From the NCBI RefSeq assembly GCF_011038885.2, contig NZ_CP064952.1, positions 1,240,001 to 1,304,000 on the forward strand: a DNA stretch of 64,000 nt, in the 5' to 3' direction. Position 1 is the stretch's first letter. Each line of letters begins with the position of its first letter. A program made the position numbers and the translations under genes. Of the stretch, positions 1 to 7,459 are shown piece by piece. This stretch comes from Schaalia sp. ZJ405 (GTDB lineage: Bacteria; Actinomycetota; Actinomycetes; Actinomycetales; Actinomycetaceae). Below the pieces are notes generated by a model, which had not been told where the DNA came from, did no database searches, and saw only the letters and a program-made list of their open reading frames with translations.

Positions 1-399
1 GCCCTTGACGACCTCGATAACCGTACCGGTAACAACGCCTTCTTCGTCCTTGACCTTCTCGATCTGGCCCCAAGCACGCTCGTACTGTGCGCGTTTCTTG
101 GACAGGAGCAGGCGACCTTCCTTGTCTTCTTTCTGAAGGACAAGCGCTTCGATCTTGTCGCCCACGGCGACGACGTCATCAGGGTTGACGTCATGCTTGA
201 TGGAAAGCTCGCGAGAGAGGATGACACCCTCAGTCTTGTAGCCAATGTCGAGGAGGACCTCATCGTGGTCAACCTTGACGACAGTGCCCTCGACGATGTC
301 GCCATCGTTGAAGTACTTAATGGTCTCGTCGATGGCGGCGAGCAGGTCTTCTTCGGTACCGATGTCGTTGACCGCGACCTGCGGCGTGTTGCTGGTCAT
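1..399 (-). CDS. rpsA: 30S ribosomal protein S1, N-terminal part (cut by window edge)
   Basis: This is the first 133 codons of ribosomal protein S1, which helps recruit mRNA to the 30S subunit; the rest lies beyond base 1. The translation starts MTSNTPQVAVNDIG and runs into a first S1 (OB-fold) domain with the typical GDIVEGTVVKVDHDEVLLDI and YKTEGVI segments. A second S1 repeat begins just before the edge (GVVTGTVIEVVKG). A GGAG lies about 11 bases upstream of the ATG, which is a little far. The gene is downstream of polA in the same direction, as in many actinobacteria. Confidence is high for identity; the length cannot be judged. Confidence 0.95.
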   Translation of the reverse strand, partial: MTSNTPQVAVNDIGTEEDLLAAIDETIKYFNDGDIVEGTVVKVDHDEVLLDIGYKTEGVILSRELSIKHDVNPDDVVAVGDKIEALVLQKEDKEGRLLLSKKRAQYERAWGQIEKVKDEEGVVTGTVIEVVKG

Positions 400-516
400 G
401 TAGTTGTGTTCTCCGAAACGGACTGGATAGTAGATGGACAATTGAATGGCGCCCCGAGTCTGCGTATCCCTCCGACAATCGCCGGCGCATCCGAAAACCA
501 CGCGACACCGCCCAGT

Positions 517-522
517 AGTCTA
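517..522 (-). promoter_or_regulatory. possible -10 box for rpsA
   Basis: On the minus strand this reads TAGACT, matching TANNNT, about 118 bases upstream of the rpsA ATG. No clear -35 box is visible, so this is a candidate only. Confidence 0.25.
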
Positions 523-600
523 TCAGCAATAACGGGCACCAGTTTCACATTGTCCCCGTTAAAACGTGGGATGCGTCGCGTGCCAGTCATGCTCGCCCAG

Positions 601-642
601 CTCGTCCTCGTTCATTTGTCCTTTCCAGGGGACGAGGACGAG
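601..642. repeat. inverted pair of the ACGAGGACGAG word
   Basis: CTCGTCCTCGT (601-611) and ACGAGGACGAG (632-642) are exact reverse complements with a 20-base loop. The structure lies about 70 bases past the polA stop codon, so it could act as a hairpin terminator. There is no T run on the minus strand. The same word recurs singly across the window. Confidence 0.75.
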
Positions 643-711
643 GCCGCGAACTCACCCCCCCCCGGTGGACCGGAATCTCGCGCTGCGCACAGTCTTACCT
701 GAAAGAACGCG

Positions 712-3459
712 TCAGTGCGCGGCTTCCTGCCAGCTACGTCCAACCCCGACTGCGACATCAAGTGAGACCGCCATCGAAACAGCGGACGCCATTTCTTCCC
801 GCACGATGCGTTCAACACGCTCACGCTCAGCCGCCACCAACTCGATGAGGAGTTCGTCATGAATCTGCACGAGGACGCGCGAGCGAAGACCCGCTTCGTG
901 CAAGGCGTCAACAACTCTAATCATCGCGATTTTAATAATGTCGGCGGCGCTGCCCTGAATCGGAGCATTCAAGGCGGCACGCTCAGCCATTTCACGGCGC
1001 TGACGATTCGATGACCGCAGATCAGGCAGGTAACGACGCCGACCAAACATTGTTTCTGTATAGCCGGTGCGCTTGGCCTGAGCAACCAAAGAATCAAGGT
1101 AGTCACGCACGCCAGCGAAACGCTCGAAGTAACGATCTTTCAAGGCCGAGGCTTCCGCAACAGGAATTCTCAGCTGCTGGGAGAGGCCGTAGGAAGATAA
1201 GCCGTACGCCAAACCGTACGACGTTGCTTTAATGCGGGAACGCTGCTCCCCGGTCACCTGGTCAACAGGAGTATCGAACACCATCGAGGCCATCGTCCGA
1301 TGGAGGTCCTCACCGGAGTTGAAAGCGTCAATGAGTCCACGGTCCTCGGAGAGGTCGGCCATGATTCGCATTTCAATCTGTGAATAATCAGCACTCATCA
1401 GGGCATCGAATCCGGGACCCGCAACGAATCCGCCACGAATACGCATGCCATCGGCCGTGCGAGCGGGGATGTTCTGAAGGTTGGGTTCCGATGACGCCAG
1501 GCGCCCTGTCGCCGCTGCAACCTGTGAGAACGTTGTGTGAATACGACCATCTGGCTGGATTGTTGCGATGAGACCATCCACCATTTGCTTGAGTTTGATC
1601 CGGTCACGGTGCGTCAGCAGGTGTTCAAGGAACTCATGCCCCGGTCCGCCGGTATCTACGGTCTTCACCCACAGACTCTGGAGCGCCTCGGCGTTCGTTG
1701 TGTAGCCGCGTTTATTTTTCTTCGTCGGCGGCAGTCCTAATTCATCGAAAAGAACCTCTTGAAGCTGCTTGGGGCTCGACAGATTGACCTCGTGTCCGAG
1801 GACATCCCAAGCGGCGTGGCGCGCCTCATCCACCGCCCGGCCAAGTTCTTCAGCCATAGACTCCAAGTGCGCAGAATCCACCGCGATTCCGATGTCTTCC
1901 ATATCCCCAAGCACCTGGGACAGTGGCATCTCAATGTCGGTGAGCAATCCGGTTTCTTCGGATTTTTCAAGCGTCTGAGACAGCTTCTCCCACAGGTACA
2001 TGAGGATCACACCCTTGCGGGCCGCACCCTCCTGATGCTTTGTTGGGCCCACCGGGATATCTAAATCGTCGGCCTCAAACAGGGCATCGGATTGTTCGGC
2101 CTCGTCCCCGAATTCAACGTTCAATAGTCGTCGGGCGAGATCAGAGACGTCGTACGAACGCTGCTCCGGATGGGCAAGGTAGGCTGCGAGCTGAACATCG
2201 AAGGTCGCATCGCCCAGCCTCCACCCGCGCGACCGCAGCGCATGTGACGTGCCTTTCCACTGATGAACGATGAACGCCGGGGAGCCCCCCGCCAACGCCG
2301 CCACAGGATCAGCAAGAATCTGCGCAAGTTCCTCATCTTGCGCAGGAGTCACGTCCGCGGGATCAATGATGAGCGTTTCCTCACGCGTTGCGAACACGAG
2401 ATCTGACACGTGTCCAAGGGCTGCCTGTTTCCTTCCCTCGACCCATAAGGCAACCTCGTGTTTGTCCCCCAGCCAGCTCCGAAGCGACGTTGCTTCGTCA
2501 GCAACACTCACCGTCACCTCAGCGAAGAAGTCCTCGTTGTCCTCTTCCTCCGCTTGGAGAGTCTGCGCACTGTCGGTCACTCCAATGGACGAGGCCGAAC
2601 GCACACGAGAACGCAACGATGAAAATTCAAGAGTGTCGAAGAGCGTTTCGATGCGAGTCATATCCGTGGCTTGACGGCGAAGATCCGTCACCTCCACGTC
2701 AAGATCAACGTCGGTGAGAAGCCGGTTAAGCCGGCGATTCCGCAGGACATCCTCGGTATGTTCTCTCAGCGCCTCACCGCGTTTACCGCCGATCGCATGC
2801 GCATTGGCGAGGACGTTGTCGAGGCCGTCATAGGTGTTGATCCACTGCGCCGCCGTTTTCGGTCCCACGCCGGGAACACCGGGAAGATTGTCACTCGTCT
2901 CCCCCACGAGAGCCGCGATCTCAGGATAGCGACGCGGTGGAACCCCGTACTTTTCTTCAACGGCTTCAGGAGTCATTTCTTTAAGGTCTCCTGCGCGCTG
3001 GCCCGGGTAAAGCACCGTCACCGTATCCGTCACCGTCTGGAAGGAATCGCGGTCACCCGATACGACGAACACCCGATGTCCGTCACGTGCCCCCCGGTGA
3101 GCGAGCGTTGCCAGAATGTCGTCGGCCTCGTAGCCCTCTTTCGTTAAAGACACGATGCCCATTGCGTCAAGGACCTGTTCGATCAGCTCAACCTGTCCGA
3201 TGAATTCCTCAGGTGTTGCGTCGCGTGTCCCCTTGTACTCCGGATACTCCTCATTGCGGAACGACCCGCCGGGAAGATCGAATGCTACAGCAACCATGTC
3301 CGGCTGTTTGGCTTCAAGCAACCGAAGGAGCATCGTCGTAAATCCGTACACCGCGTTCGTATGCTGGCCCGTGTGCGTGACGAAGGTGTCCGCAGGAAGA
3401 GCATAGAACGCCCGAAACGCCATCGAATGGCCATCGATAATCAGCAAAGTTTCGCTCAC
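712..3459 (-). CDS. polA: DNA polymerase I
   Basis: Repair and Okazaki-fragment polymerase of about 915 residues, the usual size. Domain order is the 5'-3' exonuclease (start LLIIDGHSMAFRAFYALP, then YEADDILATLA and SGDRDSFQTV, then the helix-hairpin-helix LPGVPGVGPKTAAQW), a middle 3'-5' exonuclease-like domain, then the polymerase domain. The polymerase shows motif A DYSQIEMRI, motif B RSRIKATSYGLAYG, and motif C QIHDELLIE near residue 866. The middle domain lacks the metal-binding acidic residues (VALWVEGRKQ stands where the DTET-type motif would be), so proofreading is probably absent, as in mycobacterial PolA. The GTG at 3459 is chosen because AGGG lies about 8 bases upstream; longer starts at 3480 or 3486 overlap the divergent gene. 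Confidence 0.97.
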   Translation of the reverse strand: MSETLLIIDGHSMAFRAFYALPADTFVTHTGQHTNAVYGFTTMLLRLLEAKQPDMVAVAFDLPGGSFRNEEYPEYKGTRDATPEEFIGQVELIEQVLDAMGIVSLTKEGYEADDILATLAHRGARDGHRVFVVSGDRDSFQTVTDTVTVLYPGQRAGDLKEMTPEAVEEKYGVPPRRYPEIAALVGETSDNLPGVPGVGPKTAAQWINTYDGLDNVLANAHAIGGKRGEALREHTEDVLRNRRLNRLLTDVDLDVEVTDLRRQATDMTRIETLFDTLEFSSLRSRVRSASSIGVTDSAQTLQAEEEDNEDFFAEVTVSVADEATSLRSWLGDKHEVALWVEGRKQAALGHVSDLVFATREETLIIDPADVTPAQDEELAQILADPVAALAGGSPAFIVHQWKGTSHALRSRGWRLGDATFDVQLAAYLAHPEQRSYDVSDLARRLLNVEFGDEAEQSDALFEADDLDIPVGPTKHQEGAARKGVILMYLWEKLSQTLEKSEETGLLTDIEMPLSQVLGDMEDIGIAVDSAHLESMAEELGRAVDEARHAAWDVLGHEVNLSSPKQLQEVLFDELGLPPTKKNKRGYTTNAEALQSLWVKTVDTGGPGHEFLEHLLTHRDRIKLKQMVDGLIATIQPDGRIHTTFSQVAAATGRLASSEPNLQNIPARTADGMRIRGGFVAGPGFDALMSADYSQIEMRIMADLSEDRGLIDAFNSGEDLHRTMASMVFDTPVDQVTGEQRSRIKATSYGLAYGLSSYGLSQQLRIPVAEASALKDRYFERFAGVRDYLDSLVAQAKRTGYTETMFGRRRYLPDLRSSNRQRREMAERAALNAPIQGSAADIIKIAMIRVVDALHEAGLRSRVLVQIHDELLIELVAAERERVERIVREEMASAVSMAVSLDVAVGVGRSWQEAAH

Positions 3460-3478
3460 ACATGACACCCTAGAGGGC

Positions 3479-4069
3479 ATGAGCACAACTCACCGAATGA
3501 ACGAGCCGTCACCAAGCGAATCATCCGACGTCCCACCCGCGCACTCCCTTGCGCTAGCGAAGAGCACTCGGGAAGAGGAAAACCCGGCGTCGTCCTCTTC
3601 AATACCTGAAGTTTCAACCCGCGCCTCGGGCGAAAGACCCGACCCCATGAGCCCCACCGGATTCGTTGGTGCCCACTGGCCCGGTTCCCTCATGGAGCAC
3701 ATGGGGATGGAGGTGCATGAACACGGAGCATCCCGGACCGTCATCACCATGCCCGTTGACGGCAACCGACAATCCGCTGGAATTCTCCACGGCGGGGCAA
3801 GCGCCGCCCTCATTGAAAGCGCCGCCTCATTTTCAGCGCAGATTCACGCGCGCACAGTTTTCGGTCGCGACGACGGTTTCGCCGTTGGCATCGAAATTTC
3901 TGTCTCTCACGTGCGCTCGGCAACACAGGGGCAAGTGACCGCGATTTCTGAGGCCGTTCACCTGGGAGGTTCTCAGACTGTTCATCTTGTCAACGTCACA
4001 GATGATCAGGGTCGTCTGATCGCCACGGGACGCGTCACGAACAGAATCCTCAGGCGCCGCAGCTCATAA
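3479..4069 (+). CDS. PaaI-type hotdog-fold thioesterase
   Basis: Predicted acyl-CoA thioesterase, divergent from polA. The hotdog core runs from about residue 57 (MSPTGFVGAHWPGSLMEHM) to the end. It contains the family signature ILHGGASAALIESAASF, where the HGG loop and the following helix form the active site. The core alone is about 140 residues, the normal size for the family. The first 56 residues are Ser/Pro/Glu-rich and look non-conserved, so the true start may be the internal ATG at 3647, or the one at 3494. Substrate unknown. In mycobacteria an acyl-CoA thioesterase also sits near polA and pyk. It converges on the ANTAR regulator and the two share a strong terminator. Confidence 0.82.
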   Translation: MSTTHRMNEPSPSESSDVPPAHSLALAKSTREEENPASSSSIPEVSTRASGERPDPMSPTGFVGAHWPGSLMEHMGMEVHEHGASRTVITMPVDGNRQSAGILHGGASAALIESAASFSAQIHARTVFGRDDGFAVGIEISVSHVRSATQGQVTAISEAVHLGGSQTVHLVNVTDDQGRLIATGRVTNRILRRRSS

Positions 4070-4082
4070 GCACCCACGACAC

Positions 4083-4118
4083 AAAAACGTCCCTGGATGA
4101 ATATCCAGGGACGTTTTT
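4083..4118. terminator. strong bidirectional terminator
   Basis: A perfect 16-bp stem (4083-4098 with 4103-4118) with a four-base loop, starting AAAAA and ending TTTTT, so it has a T tract on both strands. It lies between the convergent hotdog gene and the ANTAR regulator. Confidence 0.92.
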
Positions 4119-4140
4119 CTCAACACAACCGAAAGGTCAA

Positions 4141-4734
4141 TCAGTCGTCAACTTGGTCAATGACAGCGTCAGCGACCTCGCGCATCGACAGACGCCGGTC
4201 CATCGAAGTCTTCTGAATCCAGCGGAATGCCTCGGGTTCAGTCATCCCCATGTTCTTCATCAGGAGTCCCTTGGCCCGGTCGACGCGCTTACGCGTCTCA
4301 AAACGATCGGTCAGATCAGCGATCTCCTCTTCCAGGGACTCGATCTCCTGGTGACGCGACAAAGCGATCTCAACGGCGGGGATGAGATCTGCGGGGCTAA
4401 AGGGTTTGACCACGTACGCCATCGCTCCCGCATCGCGTGCGCGCTCCACCAACTCTGTCTGGCTGAATGCCGTCAACATGACGACCGCGCAGGAGAGCTC
4501 ATGGAGAATTTTCTCAGCAGCGGTGATGCCGTCCATCTTCGGCATCTTGACATCCATCACACATAGATCGGGTTCAAGGTCGAGCGCCAATTGGACGGCT
4601 TCTTCTCCGTCGGCGGCCTCGGCAATGACCTCAAAGCCTGCTGAAGTAAGCGTTTCGACGATATCAAGACGAATAAGGCCTTCATCCTCGGCAACGAGCA
4701 CGCGGCGTGGCTCGACTTTTTCTTCAGCAGTCAT
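4141..4734 (-). CDS. pdtaR: ANTAR-domain response regulator (PdtaR-like)
   Basis: A 197-residue response regulator that should bind RNA, not DNA. The N-terminal receiver domain has the acidic pair (VAEDEG), the phospho-acceptor Asp in CVMDVKMPKMDG, the switch Thr in VMLTAFSQ and the Lys in VVKPFSP. A coiled linker (EIESLEEEIADLTDRFETRK) joins it to the C-terminal ANTAR domain (VDRAKGLLMKNMGMTEPEAFRWIQ). ANTAR regulators dimerise and bind paired hairpins to prevent transcription termination. The partner kinase (PdtaS) is not in this window. GAGG sits 8 bases before the ATG. The name is given by analogy with the mycobacterial gene in the same pyk-polA neighbourhood. Confidence 0.92.
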   Translation of the reverse strand: MTAEEKVEPRRVLVAEDEGLIRLDIVETLTSAGFEVIAEAADGEEAVQLALDLEPDLCVMDVKMPKMDGITAAEKILHELSCAVVMLTAFSQTELVERARDAGAMAYVVKPFSPADLIPAVEIALSRHQEIESLEEEIADLTDRFETRKRVDRAKGLLMKNMGMTEPEAFRWIQKTSMDRRLSMREVADAVIDQVDD

Positions 4735-4770
4735 TCTTTATGTCCTCAGTTTGGTAGGTCGTGCTGGTCT

Positions 4771-4776
4771 ATTCTA
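4771..4776 (-). promoter_or_regulatory. possible -10 box for the ANTAR regulator
   Basis: The minus strand reads TAGAAT about 37 bases upstream of the start codon. No clear -35 box is visible. It is the best TANNNT match between the gene and the divergent tRNA. Confidence 0.4.
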
Positions 4777-4814
4777 AAGTGGTTGTGCGCGATTTGCTGA
4801 CGCGAACGCGCAAT

Positions 4815-4891
4815 GCCCCGATAGCCCAACTGGCAGAGGCGGTCGGCTCAAACCCGGCTTGTTGTGGGTTCGAATCCCACTCGGGGTACCA
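4815..4891 (+). tRNA. tRNA with anticodon CAA (nominally Leu), class I scaffold
   Basis: Folds as a full cloverleaf by eye. The acceptor is 4815-4821 with 4881-4887 (a G-U pair at the end). The D stem GCC/GGC has GG in the loop. The anticodon stem is 4842-4846 with 4854-4858 and the loop is CTCAAAC. The T arm is GTGGG-TTCGAAT-CCCAC, followed by A73 and an encoded CCA. The anticodon at 4849-4851 is CAA, which reads UUG (Leu). The variable loop is only five bases (TTGTT), whereas bacterial tRNA-Leu normally has a long class II variable arm. It is divergent from the ANTAR regulator gene. That it is a tRNA gene is near certain; which amino acid it carries is less so. Confidence 0.9.
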
Positions 4892-5123
4892 TCGCGAAAT
4901 TAAACTTAGCGAATAATCACCGCTGATACAGCCTAGTTCCCTCGGCGTTTTCACCTTTACTCCCGGGCGTGTGTGCGCGTCCCGACTCCTCAGCGTCTCT
5001 ACCTGAGCGTGGACCTTGACGCGCGTATTCCCGCGCGTGTGCGTCGATATGTCGACGCCAATGCAAATCTGGAGTCCCCGCTGTCTGATCACCTGCGAAT
5101 GTCATGGCCTCAACGGACACCAA

Positions 5124-5154
5124 AGGCCCGCGAAGGACTTTCCTTCGCGGGCCT
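5124..5154 (-). terminator. rho-independent terminator of the small gene at 5170
   Basis: A perfect 14-bp stem (5124-5137 with 5141-5154) with a three-base loop, followed on the minus strand by TTTGG. It sits 15 bases past the stop codon of the 71-residue gene. The stretch between it and the tRNA (4892-5123) shows nothing recognisable. Confidence 0.85.
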
Positions 5155-5169
5155 GACGTTGGCTGTCGA

Positions 5170-5385
5170 TCAGGCTACTGGAATGACTTTCAGGCCCAAA
5201 TACCGAGCTGCTCTGTTGCGCAGCTCCGGAACCTTGAGTTCTTCGATTGCCTTTGCAATCGCCGAGTCGCTCATGTCGGAGAACCACGGCTTCACCGCCG
5301 CAGAGAGCTGCTCAACGTCAAGGTTGTTTGCCTGACGCCCAAAAAGGGTGTCATGGACCGACACGGTCCGGGTGTTCGTATTCAT
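5170..5385 (-). CDS. small protein of unknown function, 71 aa
   Basis: Not recognised. It is accepted as a gene because GGAG lies six bases before the ATG, a strong terminator follows directly, and it stands alone as its own transcription unit. The product is soluble, starts MNTNTRTVSVHDTLFG, and has a probable helical middle (LDVEQLSAAVKPWFSDMSD and SAIAKAIEELKVPELRNRAA). It has no cysteines, signal peptide or membrane segment. The size and helix content would fit a small regulator or partner protein, but nothing in the sequence shows this. A 7+7 palindrome lies 66 bases upstream. Confidence 0.65.
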   Translation of the reverse strand: MNTNTRTVSVHDTLFGRQANNLDVEQLSAAVKPWFSDMSDSAIAKAIEELKVPELRNRAARYLGLKVIPVA

Positions 5386-5450
5386 TTTCTACTCCATCAT
5401 TCTCTTCATCATCACGTCTGGGGTATGCGCACGGTTTGCGCAGGCAGCCC

Positions 5451-5466
5451 TCAGACGAACGTCTGA
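5451..5466. promoter_or_regulatory. perfect 16-bp palindrome, possible operator
   Basis: TCAGACGAACGTCTGA has two exact 7-base arms around AA. It lies upstream of the small 71-residue gene and far from pyk's own start. This is the form of a dimeric regulator site; the regulator is unknown. Confidence 0.4.
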
Positions 5467-5482
5467 ATCGTCGTTGGAACGG

Positions 5483-5493
5483 CTCGTCCTCGT
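5483..5493 (-). repeat. ACGAGGACGAG word
   Basis: Exact non-coding copy on the minus strand, preceded by ATGA. Confidence 0.7.
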
Positions 5494-5686
5494 TCATCGA
5501 GGTCGATGAGTACCGATATTCTCAACGTCGATAGACCCATTCTATTCCCTTAACCAGCTCAATTGCCAGATTGTGGAACGAAGTGTCCCACACTAGCAGC
5601 AAAGGGAGGACGACGCAACATTCACGGAAGATGCGAGAAGACGTGGAGTGACCGACCATAGGAGCCCAGTTTTAGACGAACACAAA

Positions 5687-5712
5687 CGCCGGCACCCCAA
5701 GGGGAGCCGGCG
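5687..5712 (-). terminator. pyk terminator
   Basis: CGCCGGC (5687-5693) pairs with GCCGGCG (5706-5712), with a further CCCC/GGGG inside. On the minus strand it is followed by TTTGTGTT. It lies 14 bases past the pyk stop codon. Confidence 0.8.
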
Positions 5713-5725
5713 CGTGTTCACATTC

Positions 5726-7177
5726 TCAGTGAACGTCCGATCGTCCGCCGATCTGATAGTCGACCTCGTCACCGACCTCGTGAATGCGAAGCATATTCGA
5801 CGACCCCGCGGTCCCCGGCGGCATCCCCGCAACGATAACCAGCTGTTCACCAAGTTCAGCCAAATGCGAGGACTGCATCACCTGATCAACCTGCCACACC
5901 ATGTCATCCGTGTGACGAACCTCGGGGACACGATAGGTCTGAATCCCCCACGAAAGCGCGAGACGGCGACGCGTTGACTCCAGCGGCGTAAACGCCAGCA
6001 TCGGGATCGCCGTGCGTTGACGTGACATCAATCGAGCGGAAGCACCAGACTGAGTGAAAGTCACCAGGTATTTCACGTCCAGATGCTCGGCCAACTGCGC
6101 GGCCGCCACACACAGAACACCAGCCCGGGAGCTAGCGAAGTAGCTCGGCAGAGCAGCGATGCGCTCACCGCCGTTTTCTTCCGTGGATTCAATGATCCGA
6201 GCCATCGTTCGCACGGCCTCAATCGGATAGGTCCCCACCGACGTCTCACCCGAGAGCATCACAGCATCTGCTCCGTCAAGGATTGCGTTTGCACAGTCCG
6301 AGGCCTCGGCGCGTGTGGGACGCGGGTTCTTAATCATCGATTCGAGCACCTGCGTGGCAACGATGACGGGCTTGGCAGAGCGACGCGCCAGCTCAATCGC
6401 CCTCTTTTGGACAAGTGGCACCGATTCGAGCGGCATTTCAACACCCAGGTCACCTCGGGCAACCATGATCCCGTCGAAGGCCTGAACAATTTCATCAAGG
6501 GCCTCAACAGCCTGAGGCTTCTCGATCTTTGCGATCACGGGGATCCGAGTCCCCTCCTCGTCCATGATCGCGTGGACGTCTTCGATGTCGCGAGCATTGC
6601 GCACGAAAGAGAGTGCGATGAAGTCCGCGTTTTGGCGAATCGCCCAGCGCAGATCTTCCTGATCTTTCTCCGACAGAGCAGGAACAGAAACGGCAACACC
6701 GGGGAGGTTGAGGCCCTTGTGATCCGACACCATTCCGGGAACCTCGACACGTGTGACAACATCCGTGTCCGTGACCTCAATAACCCTGACGGCAACGTTT
6801 CCGTCGTCGATGAGCAGGCGATCACCCGGCGCACAGTCCCCGGGCAGGCCCTTGAAGGTTGTGCCCACGCACTCCTTGGTTCCTTCGACATCGCGGGTGG
6901 TGATGGTGAAGGTGTCCCCCATTTCGAGCAGCTGCGGCCCGTCCTTGAAAGTTTCAAGTCGGATCTTTGGACCCTGGAGATCAACGAGGATCGCTACAGC
7001 CCGACCCGATGTTTGCGAGGCCTTACGGACTTTCTCAATCACTGCTTCATGTTCTTTGGCAACACCGTGAGAGCGGTTGATTCGCGCAACGTCCATGCCC
7101 GCGTCAACCAGGGCTTGGACTTGTTCAGGTGAATCGGTCGCCGGACCGATGGTGCACACAATTTTCGCTCGACGCAT
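5726..7177 (-). CDS. pyk: pyruvate kinase
   Basis: Last step of glycolysis: phosphoenolpyruvate + ADP to pyruvate + ATP. At 483 residues it has the normal length. It starts MRRAKIVCTIGPATDS. The substrate-binding RINRSHG (residues 33-39) stands for the usual RLNxSHG. The catalytic Lys lies in IAKIEKP, the metal site follows in MVARGDLGVEMP, and the family signature region is VATQVLESMI. The C-terminal regulatory domain is complete. No Shine-Dalgarno is well placed; instead TAGAGT lies six bases before the ATG, so the mRNA may be leaderless. It is transcribed alone between a terminator and a 282-bp gap. Confidence 0.97.
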   Translation of the reverse strand: MRRAKIVCTIGPATDSPEQVQALVDAGMDVARINRSHGVAKEHEAVIEKVRKASQTSGRAVAILVDLQGPKIRLETFKDGPQLLEMGDTFTITTRDVEGTKECVGTTFKGLPGDCAPGDRLLIDDGNVAVRVIEVTDTDVVTRVEVPGMVSDHKGLNLPGVAVSVPALSEKDQEDLRWAIRQNADFIALSFVRNARDIEDVHAIMDEEGTRIPVIAKIEKPQAVEALDEIVQAFDGIMVARGDLGVEMPLESVPLVQKRAIELARRSAKPVIVATQVLESMIKNPRPTRAEASDCANAILDGADAVMLSGETSVGTYPIEAVRTMARIIESTEENGGERIAALPSYFASSRAGVLCVAAAQLAEHLDVKYLVTFTQSGASARLMSRQRTAIPMLAFTPLESTRRRLALSWGIQTYRVPEVRHTDDMVWQVDQVMQSSHLAELGEQLVIVAGMPPGTAGSSNMLRIHEVGDEVDYQIGGRSDVH

Positions 7178-7183
7178 GCCTTC

Positions 7184-7189
7184 ACTCTA
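7184..7189 (-). promoter_or_regulatory. possible -10 box of a leaderless pyk transcript
   Basis: The minus strand reads TAGAGT, then GAAGGC, then the ATG. The six-base spacing places transcription start at or next to the A of the start codon. An AAGG is present but only one base from the ATG, too close to act as a ribosome site. Confidence 0.4.
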
Positions 7190-7459
7190 CCGTGAGTGCA
7201 CGCAATACTCTTGTTCCAGGCACGTGAGCCCCGCGTGATGCTGCCCATGAGGGGGGATGAAAGTCCCTTCTCACGCGAAAAACCCGGTGTCGAGGTCGGT
7301 TACATCCCCTTGGGTTGGCGCCGTCGTGCGTCACCGATCCTTCGGCGAATTACGCACACCTCTAAGGCGAAAAAGTCTCAACCCTCTATTCGTCATCGAA
7401 TGGTGGACGGTTGTGGGGGCAGTGAATGTGTCGACGACTGGTGAAAGAAATCCACGCGG

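Larger units (their letters stand above)
400..711. other. rpsA-polA intergenic region, 312 bp
   Basis: No believable gene lies here; open frames on both strands are chance reading. It should hold the rpsA promoter and leader. It also carries the inverted pair of the ACGAGGACGAG word at 601-642 and a run of nine or more C just after it. Confidence 0.6.
5386..5725. other. intergenic region between the small gene and pyk, 340 bp
   Basis: Holds the upstream region of the 71-residue gene, a perfect palindrome at 5451-5466, one copy of the ACGAGGACGAG word (5483-5493, minus strand) and the pyk terminator. No further gene is supported. Confidence 0.6.

Noticed and set aside
193..702. A 169-codon plus-strand frame over the rpsA start
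   Set aside because: It overlaps rpsA, which is certain, and its translation shows no domain; antisense shadow.
4892..5123. A second tRNA or small RNA after the CAA tRNA
   Set aside because: No second cloverleaf or stable long stem was found by eye in this stretch.
6083..7132. A 349-codon open frame antisense to pyk on the plus strand
   Set aside because: It lies wholly within pyk in the shadow frame, which is common in GC-rich DNA; no ribosome site and no recognisable domain.
7178..7459. A gene between lgt and pyk
   Set aside because: Frames here are short, lack a ribosome site and run into lgt antisense; I see no element apart from the pyk upstream region.
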